Source of the DNA: Singulisphaera acidiphila DSM 18658
GTDB taxonomy: Bacteria > Planctomycetota > Planctomycetia > Isosphaerales > Isosphaeraceae
DNA: 64,000 nucleotides
Reading direction: 5' to 3'
Assembly (NCBI RefSeq): GCF_000242455.2
Contig: NC_019892.1
Location: 3,906,001-3,970,000, forward strand
The notes beneath the pieces are model-generated. The model was given only the letters and a program-made list of their open reading frames with translations, was not told the origin of the DNA and did no database searches. Numbering within the stretch: position 1 is the stretch's first letter; each line of letters opens with the position of its first letter. Positions 34,704 through 44,189 of the stretch are shown in pieces. The translations under genes were made by a program, and so were the position numbers.

Positions 34704-36722
34704 TCATTGGCTCGGCAACGTCCCAATGAACACGCCGCGAGTGTCAGCAGCGAAAATGCCGGCAAAATCGGCCTCTCCCACGTGCGTGTGCGAGACCACC
34801 CCGCCGAGAACCGTCGACTTGGTAGGCAACGGCAGGTTCAGGGTCGTCGTCCCGGTGGTTGTGGTACCTCCCCCGGAATTGGTCGTCGTGACCGTCGGAT
34901 CGGCCAACTGGGCCTGAGTCAATGGGGGCGACGCAAAGCTGAGGTTGATCGTGCCCGGAAGGATGAAGTCGTCGATGATCGGGTCGAGTTGCCTGTTGTA
35001 TGCGATCTCTTTGAACGTCTCGTTGAAGTAGGTAATCTCGGTGTAGTTGATATAAGGAACCGGGGCGGTCACGCTTCCTCCGAAAATCACCCCCGCTGGG
35101 GCGTCATAGGTCCCGTCGCCCGGATCCGTCGAGCGGGTCGGCGGCGGCCCGTAACCCGAAGGGGGCAAGGTGCCGTTCCCACCGCTCGGCGCGACGCTGG
35201 CGGCGAGGACCGAATCGATCAACGAACCGAGGATCTGGAAGTTGTCGATGTTGCCCCCGGTCAGGAAGTGTTCCTGACGATCCTCGCCGGCAATGATCCG
35301 CGTGGGATAGCCGGTGGCGTTCGGGTTGAGCGCGAACTCGGACCGGACGTCGCCGCCGATCGTCATGTTGTGGATCCCGACCCCCGCGCGAAGCTCCGAG
35401 TTCAGGACCGCGTCGACCCCGTCAGCCCCGATGTTCGCAGTCACCCCCAACGAGCCATCGCCGGCCCCGTCGATCAACACCCCCGCAGTGATAAGGCTCT
35501 TGAAGATTCCGTGGCGAACGTCGACTCCGAAGAGATTCTTGCCAACGTCGATGTTTGCATCCTGAACCCCTCCCAGGGTCGCCCCGCCACCGAGGACCCG
35601 GAGATTCGAAAGGTCGAGGCCGACAAAAAGATCAAGTGAAGTGGGGGATCCCTTGCCGTTCAGGGCCCCATTCACGGTTAGACCGACCAGGTTGCCTTTG
35701 ACCGCCAACTGGCCCCCGGTGGGCTTGACCGCAAAGTCACCTCCCACGGTCAACGAGGCCAGGTCTCGGCCGACAAGAATGTTGCCCCCCGAGTCGAGCC
35801 TGACGTCCCCTTTCACGTTCAGACCGCCGGTGATGTCGCGACCGATGGAGAGGAGCCCGTTGTCGGAAACCTGGACCGTGTTCGCAACCGTCCCGGCCGT
35901 GGTGAGATCATTCCCGACGATGAACCGGCCGCCCTGAAGGCTCAGGCCTCGCCCCAGGGTCAACCCTCCCAGGTCATGGCCGATATTGATGAGGCCATTG
36001 GTCTTTGCCTGGATGTCGCCGCTGAGGTTGAACCCCCCGGTCAGGTCGTGGCCGACCGCAAAGACGCCACCATGTTGAACGACAAGGCTCGCCGGATTGA
36101 AGGTCCCCGTCGCATCGTTATCGATCACAAAGTGCCCACCGTCCAGATTGATGGAACCGCCCACCGACCCCGTCAGGTTACCGCCGACGTGGATCCGGCC
36201 TGTCGGCCCAAGCTCCACACTCCCGGCGTTGAGCTCGCCCAGGTCTCCTTTCACATCCACAGTCGCATTGCGTCCGATGCTGGCGAGCTGAATCGACGAG
36301 ACCGAACCTTGCAGGGGGGTCATCGGCCCGAGCAGATTGGCCCCCCCCGCGTCGATCGATCCGAGCAGGCCGGTCTTGACGTTGATCTTACCAATGTTGA
36401 TCTGAGTCGTATTGAAGTGTGCCTGACGCGGCTGAGCCGTGATCGTCAAGGTGCTATTCGGATTCGTGGAAAAGAGGTTGATCGCGATCTGGCCACCCTT
36501 CAAACGCTTGACCGTCTGGTAGCCCCCGCCGGTCACGCTGAGCGTGAATAGCGAGCCGTTGGAAGCAATCGGCCGACTCGACGATGGCCCGGTATAAACC
36601 GAGAGGAGTTGCCGAGCCTCAAGGGCCTCAACAACCGGCATAGCCGATCTCCGCCGCGCCCGTGAAACCGAGGTCGGGTCAATGTTCGACTGACGAACAG
36701 GCCGTCCGTTGTCCCGAATCAT
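34704..36722 (-). CDS. LEPR-XLL domain surface protein with beta-solenoid-like repeats
   Basis: A 672-residue protein. Near the N-terminus it carries VVEALEARQLLS, a variant of the planctomycete LEPR-XLL targeting motif found in large secreted or surface proteins. The central part, about residues 120-450, is a run of short repeats built on G-x-(I/L)-x-V-G-x-DLxx(G/L), for example LINIGHDLGGLTL, LLSIGRDITGGL and NILVGRDLASLTV. These fit a right-handed beta-solenoid, or bactofilin-like coils. The C-terminal 180 residues are Gly/Thr/Pro-rich (NSGGGTTTTGTTTLNL) and may be extended on the cell surface. No enzyme motif is visible. Confidence 0.85.
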   Translation of the reverse strand: MIRDNGRPVRQSNIDPTSVSRARRRSAMPVVEALEARQLLSVYTGPSSSRPIASNGSLFTLSVTGGGYQTVKRLKGGQIAINLFSTNPNSTLTITAQPRQAHFNTTQINIGKINVKTGLLGSIDAGGANLLGPMTPLQGSVSSIQLASIGRNATVDVKGDLGELNAGSVELGPTGRIHVGGNLTGSVGGSINLDGGHFVIDNDATGTFNPASLVVQHGGVFAVGHDLTGGFNLSGDIQAKTNGLINIGHDLGGLTLGRGLSLQGGRFIVGNDLTTAGTVANTVQVSDNGLLSIGRDITGGLNVKGDVRLDSGGNILVGRDLASLTVGGDFAVKPTGGQLAVKGNLVGLTVNGALNGKGSPTSLDLFVGLDLSNLRVLGGGATLGGVQDANIDVGKNLFGVDVRHGIFKSLITAGVLIDGAGDGSLGVTANIGADGVDAVLNSELRAGVGIHNMTIGGDVRSEFALNPNATGYPTRIIAGEDRQEHFLTGGNIDNFQILGSLIDSVLAASVAPSGGNGTLPPSGYGPPPTRSTDPGDGTYDAPAGVIFGGSVTAPVPYINYTEITYFNETFKEIAYNRQLDPIIDDFILPGTINLSFASPPLTQAQLADPTVTTTNSGGGTTTTGTTTLNLPLPTKSTVLGGVVSHTHVGEADFAGIFAADTRGVFIGTLPSQ

Positions 36723-37175
36723 GGGCAGGGCTCCTTCCCAACCGCCGAAATCAGAACGATCCCAACAAGCTTCCCAGTCCTTTGGAAACCCGTCTCGAGA
36801 TCCAGATTCGGCTCAACCTAAAGCGGGCGCATATGCTTTGTCACAAATCGGATTCGTCTTCGAAAGCAGATGAGGAAAAGCGTGAGACACAAACCCAGGC
36901 CGACCGGCTTCGCCCGCATTTTCGGCAGAGTCTTCCTCATCGAAGGGGAATCGGCCTGGTTGCCACGACGCTTCAAGGCGTCGCCCATGAAACGGTCGTC
37001 AACCACACCGTTCGATGCACAAGTCAAACGATCGCCTGAGGTGACTCGGCCTTGTTAGCCCATCCGGTTGAGATTTTCCGGAGTGGCGCATCAGAAAAAT
37101 GCCGCCCAGCCCCCCAGCAGGCTCTTGTCGCAAGCCCGCTCGTTTGTGAGCAAACTCGAAGTTCCGTGCCGCCCC
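36723..37175. other. 453-bp intergenic region
   Basis: It lies between two minus-strand genes and should contain the promoter of the LEPR-XLL gene and the end of the DUF1559-lipoprotein transcript. Short open frames on the + strand have no domain similarity. A small hairpin GTTTG/CAAAC lies near 37142-37157. Nothing else was recognised. Confidence 0.4.
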
Positions 37176-37673
37176 TTATCGTCGCGCCTTGGGGGATTTC
37201 TTCGGTTCGGCCGTATTCATGGGCCCTGCCGGGATGGCCGAGTCGGCCTTCATGTCGACATCGACGTCGGTCAGCTCGACAGGGGGAAGAACGTTGTCTT
37301 CTCCCTTGATCGTGACCTTCCATGGCGACTTTTCGGGGCTCGAATACCTGGACTTGAGCCGGTCGACCATGGACGGCTTGGAGGCGTCGGGCGGCCACTT
37401 GATGGTGAGCATGTAATCGCCGACCGGCACCCCGGGCTCTCCGTCGTAGGTGGCCAGGACGAACGTACCGTCGTCCTTCACGAGGCCCCAAGGGCGCGAG
37501 TTTCGCTCGTCCGTCTTGGTGGTCGGGAACAGTTCCACAAGGGCGCCCGCCGGGGGCCTGCCGTTGATGGAGATGCGGCCCGTGGCCGGGTAGGTATTGG
37601 CCTGCCAGCTCTCTCGACAGCCGGCGCAGGCCAGGCAGGCCGCGAGGGCGATCCGGTTGATACAAACGCGCAT
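37176..37673 (-). CDS. lipoprotein with carboxypeptidase regulatory-like domain
   Basis: A 165-residue lipoprotein with signal MRVCINRIALAACLACAGC, lipobox Cys19. The body has TGRISINGRPPAGALVELFP, GLVKDDGTFVLATY and GVPVGDYMLTIKWP, the same Ig-like carboxypeptidase-regulatory pattern as the lipoprotein at 6889-7338. The C-terminus is charged. It follows the DUF1559 gene by 37 bp and is probably in its operon. This is the third copy of this two-gene arrangement in the window. Function unknown. Confidence 0.85.
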   Translation of the reverse strand: MRVCINRIALAACLACAGCRESWQANTYPATGRISINGRPPAGALVELFPTTKTDERNSRPWGLVKDDGTFVLATYDGEPGVPVGDYMLTIKWPPDASKPSMVDRLKSRYSSPEKSPWKVTIKGEDNVLPPVELTDVDVDMKADSAIPAGPMNTAEPKKSPKARR

Positions 37674-37710
37674 GTGACTGATTTACCCTTTCGATCCGCC
37701 GTCGCTCGGC

Positions 37711-38616
37711 TCAGAAGGCGTCGGAACTGAGGATCTCGCCGCCGTCGCGAGAGGTGAGTGCGCCGAGCACCTCGACGGAGGTCTGCTGCTTCACGAACCG
37801 GACCGAGCCGTCGCCCATACCGGCGTTGACGCCGCTGGGATGGAACGAATACGCATTGCCGTACCAGTTGCTCACGTTCATGACTGACGATCCGACGAAC
37901 CAGACGACGTTGGGGGCGCCGCCGGCCTGGTCAAGGCTGATGACGGTGGGGAAGATCCAGCCGCCGCCAACGTTGCCGGCCCAAGGCTCGATCTTCGTGC
38001 CCCAGTCCGCGGTCCCGTAGTAATTCCAAGGGGGGTTTGTCGGGTTCTTCTTCTTGAAGACGTACCAGTTGGCACGCCCGGCCGACTCATACTGCATGAT
38101 CGTGTTGGAGAGTCCGTCGGTTGCCGCGTTGAACCCGACGTATGACCCCATCTCGAACATTGACTTACACAGATCCCACTTCATCGCAGTCCGCAGGGCC
38201 GTGTAATCGCTTGCGTAATAGCCGCTGGTGGGCTTCTCGAAGGCGTCAGGGTTGGAGGGGCAGATGTAGGCGGCAATGCGGGACGTCGCGACGGTCGAGT
38301 TGACCGGGGCGTTCCAGGCGACATTGAAGTTGTACGCGCTGGTCAGATTCGATTGCTCCATGAACGGCAGGACTGCCATGTAGGGGCCAGCAACAGGGCC
38401 GGCCGTGGAGGTGACAGCCACACCCGGAAGGCAGTTGTTGATGTCGTGATAGCCGTGCATCGCCAGCCCGAGTTGCTTCAAGTTATTCGTGCACTGAATG
38501 CGTCGGGCCGCTTCACGGGCCGATTGCACCGCCGGCAGCAACAGCGCAATCAGAACGGCGATGATGGCGATCACAACAAGGAGCTCGATCAGAGTGAACG
38601 CACGATGGCGAATCAT
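37711..38616 (-). CDS. DUF1559 pilin-like secreted protein
   Basis: A 301-residue DUF1559 protein. The prepilin-type N-terminus MIRHRA-FTLIELLVVIAIIAVLIALL is followed by QSAREAARRIQCTNNLKQLG. The C-terminal part has SGVNAGMGDGSVRFVKQQTS and ends LTSRDGGEILSSDAF, nearly the same ending as the copies at 489 and 5839. The ATG at 38616 was chosen for the short basic leader; a longer frame starts 26 codons earlier with a less likely hydrophobic stretch. Confidence 0.93.
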   Translation of the reverse strand: MIRHRAFTLIELLVVIAIIAVLIALLLPAVQSAREAARRIQCTNNLKQLGLAMHGYHDINNCLPGVAVTSTAGPVAGPYMAVLPFMEQSNLTSAYNFNVAWNAPVNSTVATSRIAAYICPSNPDAFEKPTSGYYASDYTALRTAMKWDLCKSMFEMGSYVGFNAATDGLSNTIMQYESAGRANWYVFKKKNPTNPPWNYYGTADWGTKIEPWAGNVGGGWIFPTVISLDQAGGAPNVVWFVGSSVMNVSNWYGNAYSFHPSGVNAGMGDGSVRFVKQQTSVEVLGALTSRDGGEILSSDAF

Positions 38617-39096
38617 CTCGCGTGCCGTCCAAAAAAAGAGAAGGGGTGGTGGGAGGAACAATGCCCTTGTTTTGAGAATGAGTCTCAGTTTCATTCGCGC
38701 TCATTCCAACAAGGTTGGAGAGGGCCTGTCAAGCCATCGGGCTGAAAAAAAAGGCGGGAGTCGGACTTCAATCGATGTAGGACGGAACAATCCAGGCAAG
38801 AAGAAGGCCGAAAAGGCAACGCGACGGCGGGCCCTCCGACATGCTGGAGAAGTCGATCGCGGAGATCAGAATCCGGCTCATGCAGAAATCTGGCCGGTGA
38901 CGTCCCTACGTAAGAGTGAGTGCGGTGCCGGCACATTTTCTTGTGGAGCCGTCGGCCGAATGGGTTAGGATCGTCATTGTTCCCGGCGATCGACCCCGCG
39001 CTGGCCTCACCCATCCTCTGGGTTTCGAGTGCGCGATTTTCATGCCGTCGGCACCCTCGCGGACCTCCTTCCTCTTTAGTACCGCGGTGAATCCCA
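38617..39096. other. 480-bp divergent promoter region
   Basis: It separates the minus-strand DUF1559 operon from the + strand PSCyt1 gene. Open frames on both strands are shadows without domain similarity. No terminator or repeat stands out. AAAAAAAAGG near 38746 is the only low-complexity run. Confidence 0.4.
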
Positions 39097-41892
39097 ATGA
39101 AGACGATGCTCGCGACCTTGCTCGGCTGCCTCGCGCTGTCTGGGATCCTCTCGGCGGCCGAATCCGTCGATTACGCCCGGGAGGTCAAGCCTCTGTTCGC
39201 CAAGCGGTGCGTGGCCTGCCACGGGGTACTCAAGGCAAAGGGCGGTCTCAGACTCGACACGGCCGCGCGAATCAAGCAAGGGGGGGACGGCGGACCGGCC
39301 GTCGTCGCCGGCATGAGTGCCGAGAGCCTCCTCATCGAAGCCGTCACCGGCGCGGATGGCTGGCGAATGCCCCCCGAGGGGGAGCCGCTCTCAGCCCAAG
39401 AGATCACCGCCCTGAAGGCATGGATCGACCAGGGAGCCGAGTCCCCAACGGCCGAAGCCGAGCCGGAAGACCCGCGCCGGCACTGGTCCTTCCAGCGGCC
39501 GACCCGGCCTGAAGTCCCTGCGGTGGAGGGTATCCCCCTCAAGAGCAACCCGATCGACGCCTTCCTCGCCGCCCAGCAGAAGGAGCGAGGGGTCGTGCCC
39601 GGACCGCTCGCCGACAAGGAGACCTTGATCCGCCGCGCCTCGCTCGACCTGACCGGCCTGGCTCCGACCCCGGCCGAACTCCACACCTACCTTGAGGATC
39701 CCTCAGCCGACGCCTACGAGAAAGTCGTGGATCGCCTTCTGGCGAGCCCCCGCTACGGCGAGCGTTGGGGACGGCACTGGATGGACGTCTGGCGTTATAG
39801 TGACTGGGACGGCTACAACGCGGAGATTCGCGAGAGCCAACCCCACATCTGGCGCTGGCGCGACTGGATCGTCGAATCACTCAACAAAGACAAAGGGTAC
39901 GACCGGATGGTCGTCGAGATGATCGCCGCCGACGAGGCCGCGCCCGACGACCCCGAGGCCCTACGCGCGACCGGCTACCTCGTCCGAAACTGGTACAAGT
40001 TCAACCGAAACGTCTGGCTCGACAACATCGTCGAACATACCTCGAAAGCCTTCCTGGGCCTCACCATCAACTGCGCCCGGTGCCACGACCACAAGTACGA
40101 CCCGATTGCCCACGAGGACTATTACAAGTTCCGCGCCTTCTTCGAACCCCACGAGATCCGCACCGATCGGATCGCCGGCCAGCCCGACCCGCTCAAGGAC
40201 GGCCTGGTTCGCGTCTACGACAAGGACCCCAAAACACCGACCTTCCTCTTCGAGCGGGGCGACGAGAAACGGCCCGTGAAGGAGAAGGCACTCGATCCCG
40301 GCCTCCCTCGGGTCCTCAGCCAAGGCAAATTCCCGGTCGAGGCGGTCAACCTGCCCTCCCAGGCGTATTATCCCGGAACGCGTCCGTTTGTTCAGGAAGA
40401 GACGCTGGCCCAAGCCAAGGCCGACGTCGCCACCCAACGATCCGCCCTGGCCAAGGCGGATCGGAGCCTCGTCGATACGACGGCACTCGAAGCGATCGCT
40501 CGCGATCCGAAGCCCGCACAGGAGGCGTCCCACAAAGCGGCGGCGGCCTCCGCCCTGGCGGCGCGGGCGGTGATCCTGGCTCGCGCCAATCTCACGGCCG
40601 TCGAAGCAAAAATCAACGCCGATCGTGCCAAGCACGCCACCCCGCCTGCCGCCGACGCCCCCAGCCTGGCTCTCGAGGCGGGTCGAGCCGAGCGAACGGC
40701 CGCCGTCGCCAAGGCCCTCTTTGACCTGCTCACCGCAGAGCAGGCGTTCGACAGTGCCAATCAGACCTCACCGGTCTCCCCCTCGTTTCGCCCGGGCAAG
40801 ACGCCCAACGAGAAGGGGCCGGAACGAACGCTCAAGTCGGTCGACCTTCCCGCCAAGCAGGCCGCCGTCGCCTCGGCAGCCAAGCAACGGGATGAGGCCC
40901 GCAAAGCCTTCGACACCGCCCAAGACGCTCTCGACAACGGCAGCGCCGTTTATGCGAGCCTCGGCACGGTCTATCCCTCGACGAGCACAGGACGCCGGCT
41001 AGCCTTGGCGAACTGGATGGCCTCGAAGGAAAATCCACTCACGGCACGGGTCGCTGTCAACCACATCTGGTTGCGGCACTTCGGCACGCCACTGGTCGAA
41101 ACCGTGTTCGACTTCGGCCTCAACGGCAAAGGCCCCGCGAACCCCGCGCTCATGGACTGGCTGGCAACCTCGTTCATGGACAGTGGTTGGAGCATGAAAC
41201 AGCTCCACCGCCTGATCGTCACGAGCCAGGCCTATCGCCGCCAATCCTCGTCCGCAGGGCCAGGCGACACGAATCTGGCCCAAGACCCGGAGAACCGGTC
41301 CCTCTGGCGAATGAACCCGCGCCGGATGGAAGCCGAGGCGGTTCGCGATAACCTGTTGCACACGGCCGGCACCCTTGAAGACAAACTCGGCGGGCCCGAC
41401 CTCGACCCGAACACGGATCTCGCCTCAAAGCGTCGGAGCCTCTACTTCCGACATGCCAAGGAGAAGCGCGTCACCTTCTTGAAACTGTTCGACTCCGCCA
41501 ACGCGACCTCCTGCTACCGTCGCTCCGAAAGCGTCGTCCCGCAACAGGCATTGGCGTTGGCGAACAGCCCGATCGCGTTCGAGCAGTCACGGATCCTGGC
41601 GGCCTCGATCTCCCGCGACCTCAAGTCCGTGCCGGCCGGCACGGATAACCCCGCGTTTGTAACCACGGCCTTCCAACGCGTGCTCGGCCGCGCTCCAGTT
41701 CCCGAGGAGCGAGCCGCCTGTGAAAACTACCTGACCGAACAGGCGGGCCGGTTGGCGGATAAAGGAGGACTCCACCCGTTCACTTCGGGCCCCGCCAGCA
41801 CGGTGAAACCCGCCGCCGACCCCGCACAGCGTGCGCGGGAAAGTCTTGTTCATGTGCTCTTCAACCATAATGATTTTGTGACGATCCGCTAA
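39097..41892 (+). CDS. PSCyt1-DUF1549-DUF1553 planctomycete cytochrome protein
   Basis: A 931-residue exported protein. The signal peptide covers about residues 1-21. The N-terminal PSCyt1 cytochrome domain has heme motif CVACH (Cys38 and Cys41). DUF1549 (PSCyt2) covers about 145-345, with NPIDAFLAAQQKE, RRASLDLTGLAPTPAEL and LTINCARCHDHKYDPI, which gives a second CxxCH. A helical Ala/Lys-rich insertion lies at about 435-620. DUF1553 (PSD1) follows, with ENPLTARVAVNHIWLRHFG and SCYRRSESVVPQQALALANS, ending LFNHNDFVTIR. Such genes nearly always precede a DUF1501 gene, which is missing here. The family is linked to degradation of complex carbohydrates, without proof of activity. Confidence 0.93.
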   Translation: MKTMLATLLGCLALSGILSAAESVDYAREVKPLFAKRCVACHGVLKAKGGLRLDTAARIKQGGDGGPAVVAGMSAESLLIEAVTGADGWRMPPEGEPLSAQEITALKAWIDQGAESPTAEAEPEDPRRHWSFQRPTRPEVPAVEGIPLKSNPIDAFLAAQQKERGVVPGPLADKETLIRRASLDLTGLAPTPAELHTYLEDPSADAYEKVVDRLLASPRYGERWGRHWMDVWRYSDWDGYNAEIRESQPHIWRWRDWIVESLNKDKGYDRMVVEMIAADEAAPDDPEALRATGYLVRNWYKFNRNVWLDNIVEHTSKAFLGLTINCARCHDHKYDPIAHEDYYKFRAFFEPHEIRTDRIAGQPDPLKDGLVRVYDKDPKTPTFLFERGDEKRPVKEKALDPGLPRVLSQGKFPVEAVNLPSQAYYPGTRPFVQEETLAQAKADVATQRSALAKADRSLVDTTALEAIARDPKPAQEASHKAAAASALAARAVILARANLTAVEAKINADRAKHATPPAADAPSLALEAGRAERTAAVAKALFDLLTAEQAFDSANQTSPVSPSFRPGKTPNEKGPERTLKSVDLPAKQAAVASAAKQRDEARKAFDTAQDALDNGSAVYASLGTVYPSTSTGRRLALANWMASKENPLTARVAVNHIWLRHFGTPLVETVFDFGLNGKGPANPALMDWLATSFMDSGWSMKQLHRLIVTSQAYRRQSSSAGPGDTNLAQDPENRSLWRMNPRRMEAEAVRDNLLHTAGTLEDKLGGPDLDPNTDLASKRRSLYFRHAKEKRVTFLKLFDSANATSCYRRSESVVPQQALALANSPIAFEQSRILAASISRDLKSVPAGTDNPAFVTTAFQRVLGRAPVPEERAACENYLTEQAGRLADKGGLHPFTSGPASTVKPAADPAQRARESLVHVLFNHNDFVTIR

Positions 41893-42168
41893 CCAAAAAG
41901 GATCGTGACTGACATTCTTTGGATAGCACACGGACCAACGGAAGGCTGAGCCACCGCTTCCAAAACGAGCCTCTGAATCACGGGCAAGCGGCCCCCCGTG
42001 CAAAGTGTTTTGGGCACCTGATTCGCAGGAGTTGTCTCAGGACGGCTCTGGTCGCATGATTTTGAGGTTGGCGAACCTCCTCCGTCCCGCCTTCGTAAGA
42101 AGAGCGGGACGAGCCGTTCGGAGCGGGATTTCGCAGGAACCGCCCGAAGTGCGGACGAGGGGGGCACA

Positions 42169-42783
42169 TTGAAGATTCAACTGCACCTGACCGCCGAGGG
42201 GAAGGCTGTCTTCCACGCCGAGAAGTCGGTTGTTCGAGAGAATCATCCCCCCCATCACGGATTTCGCGGCTGGATCGAGCGCAAGGCGCAGAGTCTCAAA
42301 ACGGCATGGTCGCATGCCGATCGCGGGCCGGCCGGTAAGGCCCGCGCTTTCTGGGATTACCTCCACAGTCGGATGCCGGACGATGAGTCGATGCTTGCCC
42401 GGCTACGCACGGCCTCAACGATCGAGGTCTATCACCCGGCCGAGATGCCAGGCGAGGAGGCCCAGTCCCTCTGGGTCGGCTATATGGCACGCTGTCGTCG
42501 CCGCCATCTTCCCTGGTTGGGGTTCAATGTCCTCATCTCTCCTTTATCCTTGGTACTCGCCCCTTTGCCCGGCCCGAATCTGATCGGCTATTGGTTCGCG
42601 TATCGCGCCGTGAAAGACGCGTTGGCCTTGCTGGGCTTACGACACGCCCGGAATCCACGCATCACCACCACCTATCACCCCATCGAAGCCCTCGCGATTG
42701 CGGGGCCAACACGCGAATTCACCGATCGGACCGAGAGCAATGCCTCCGCATTCACAATTCTGGCGACGGGGAGCCTCCCCTGA
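42169..42783 (+). CDS. K+/H+-exchange-related (Mit_KHE1-like) protein
   Basis: A 204-residue protein. The part around LPWLGFNVLISPLSLVLAPL, then PGPNLIGYWFAYRAVKDAL, carries the PGPN motif and the hydrophobic hairpin of the mitochondrial K+/H+-exchange-related family. The N-terminal half is soluble and basic. The start is TTG at 42169, supported by GAGGGGGG about 5 bases upstream; no ATG fits. It precedes the acyltransferase gene by 118 bp. Biological role in bacteria unknown, so transport is not claimed. Confidence 0.55.
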   Translation: MKIQLHLTAEGKAVFHAEKSVVRENHPPHHGFRGWIERKAQSLKTAWSHADRGPAGKARAFWDYLHSRMPDDESMLARLRTASTIEVYHPAEMPGEEAQSLWVGYMARCRRRHLPWLGFNVLISPLSLVLAPLPGPNLIGYWFAYRAVKDALALLGLRHARNPRITTTYHPIEALAIAGPTREFTDRTESNASAFTILATGSLP

Positions 42784-42901
42784 GACGAAGGTCACGGCGC
42801 GAACTTTCTCGCTGGCGGCAAATCGCCGAGACGACTAAGGTATCGGGCCATTGAGGAGTCGACCATTCCGGGTGATCTATCTATCAGGCCAGGGAGGGCC
42901 G

Positions 42902-43567
42902 ATGAAAATTCAGCATCCGCTCTTGGTCCGTGCGATCGGCATCACAGGTGCGTGGACAGTCCGCCGGCTGGTGGGGACCTGCCCCTTCCACTTCCGGTAC
43001 GCCGACCCGACGCTCAACCCTGAATATGCGCGGCGAACCGGCCAGCGCTACATTTATGCCTTCTTTCATGAGGTGATGCTCTTCCCGGCCTACTTCTGGG
43101 CCTGGCCCGAGATGCAGATCCTGATCAGCGACCACCGCGACGGCGAGTTGATCACGCAGGTGGTCAAGCGACTCGGATTCGGCGTGGTCCGGGGATCGAC
43201 GACACGGGGCGGTGCTCGTGCCCTCCGCGAGATGACGAGCCGGGTCGATCGCGGCCACCTCTGCGTGACCCCCGACGGCCCCAAAGGACCGCGACGGCAC
43301 GTCCATCAAGGGTTGGCGTACCTCGCAAGCCGAACCGGCCTGCCGATCGTGGGGGTCGGGATGGCCTTCCGCGAACCTTGGCGGGCGAAGAGCTGGGATC
43401 GTTTTGCGGTCCCGCGGCCGTACCGACCGGCCGCCTGCGTGATCCCGGAGGCGGTCCACGTGCCCCCCGACGCCGATCGCGAGACCATTGAGGCCTGCCG
43501 CCAGGAGGTGGAGCGTCGCATGCAGAGTTGCACGCTCGAGGCCGAGGCCTGGGTCGAGCAACTCTAG
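42902..43567 (+). CDS. DUF374 lysophospholipid acyltransferase-like protein
   Basis: A 221-residue protein of the DUF374 family, related to the PlsC acyltransferases. Blocks are YIYAFFHEVMLFPAYF, with the acyltransferase-like His, then ISDHRDGELITQVVKRLGF, VVRGSTTRGGARALREM and CVTPDGPKGPRRHVHQGLAY, which corresponds to the phosphate-binding site. It probably acylates a lysolipid or a lipid A-type acceptor at the inner membrane. The ATG at 42902 has GGGAGGG immediately upstream and was preferred to a frame starting at 42851. Confidence 0.9.
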   Translation: MKIQHPLLVRAIGITGAWTVRRLVGTCPFHFRYADPTLNPEYARRTGQRYIYAFFHEVMLFPAYFWAWPEMQILISDHRDGELITQVVKRLGFGVVRGSTTRGGARALREMTSRVDRGHLCVTPDGPKGPRRHVHQGLAYLASRTGLPIVGVGMAFREPWRAKSWDRFAVPRPYRPAACVIPEAVHVPPDADRETIEACRQEVERRMQSCTLEAEAWVEQL

Positions 43568-43742
43568 CCGAGGCAGAGGAGGCCAGTGTGGCGAAAGCGG
43601 ATTCTCTCTTCTTTCGGTCGGGAACCCGGTTGCTCTTGCCTCAAATCGAGGCCTCCGGTAAGTTAACGCGACCTGTCATGTGTCTGGGGTTTCGACCCGT
43701 GCGTACGCTTCGGATCATGTCATCTCGTCCGATCGGCACACC

Positions 43743-44189
43743 ATGAATCCGCAGCCTGAGCGATCTCGGTTGGGACGGCCAACCCGATGCGCCCTTGTTG
43801 TTTTAGCGATAGGGCTGGCGGTGGTCTTGCTGATCGCGCGTTGGCTGGAGCCCGATGTTCGCGGCTTCGGTACGCACACTCAACTCGGCCTCCCCCCCTG
43901 CGCGTTTTCGGTGGTCACAGGCCACCCCTGTCCGACCTGCGGGATGACGACGGCGTTTGCTTGGTTTGCTCGGGGACGGTTCGACCGATCCTGGCGGGCC
44001 AATCCCGCGGGGAGCCTGTTGGCCCCCGCTTGCGTCGCCTTGATTCCCTGGCTGGTTGCCTGTGCGGCCCTGGGGCGGCCGCTCGGGTTCCGGACGCTGG
44101 AACAGCCCCTCATCGGCCTCGTCGTGGCCACCGTGGCCTTGAGCCTATTGTTCTGGACACTTCGCCTGTTCTTAGGGAGGGTGTTATGA
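43743..44189 (+). CDS. DUF2752 membrane protein
   Basis: A 148-residue membrane protein with three hydrophobic helices. It contains the family motif CPTCGMTTAF (in TGHPCPTCGMTTAFAWF). DUF2752 proteins are short membrane proteins of unknown role with a conserved CPxCGxTR-like core, here with T-T rather than T-R. The ATG at 43743 begins the polar lead to the first helix. Its last four bases overlap the start of the lipoprotein gene (ATGA), which suggests coupled translation and a shared function. Confidence 0.88.
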   Translation: MNPQPERSRLGRPTRCALVVLAIGLAVVLLIARWLEPDVRGFGTHTQLGLPPCAFSVVTGHPCPTCGMTTAFAWFARGRFDRSWRANPAGSLLAPACVALIPWLVACAALGRPLGFRTLEQPLIGLVVATVALSLLFWTLRLFLGRVL

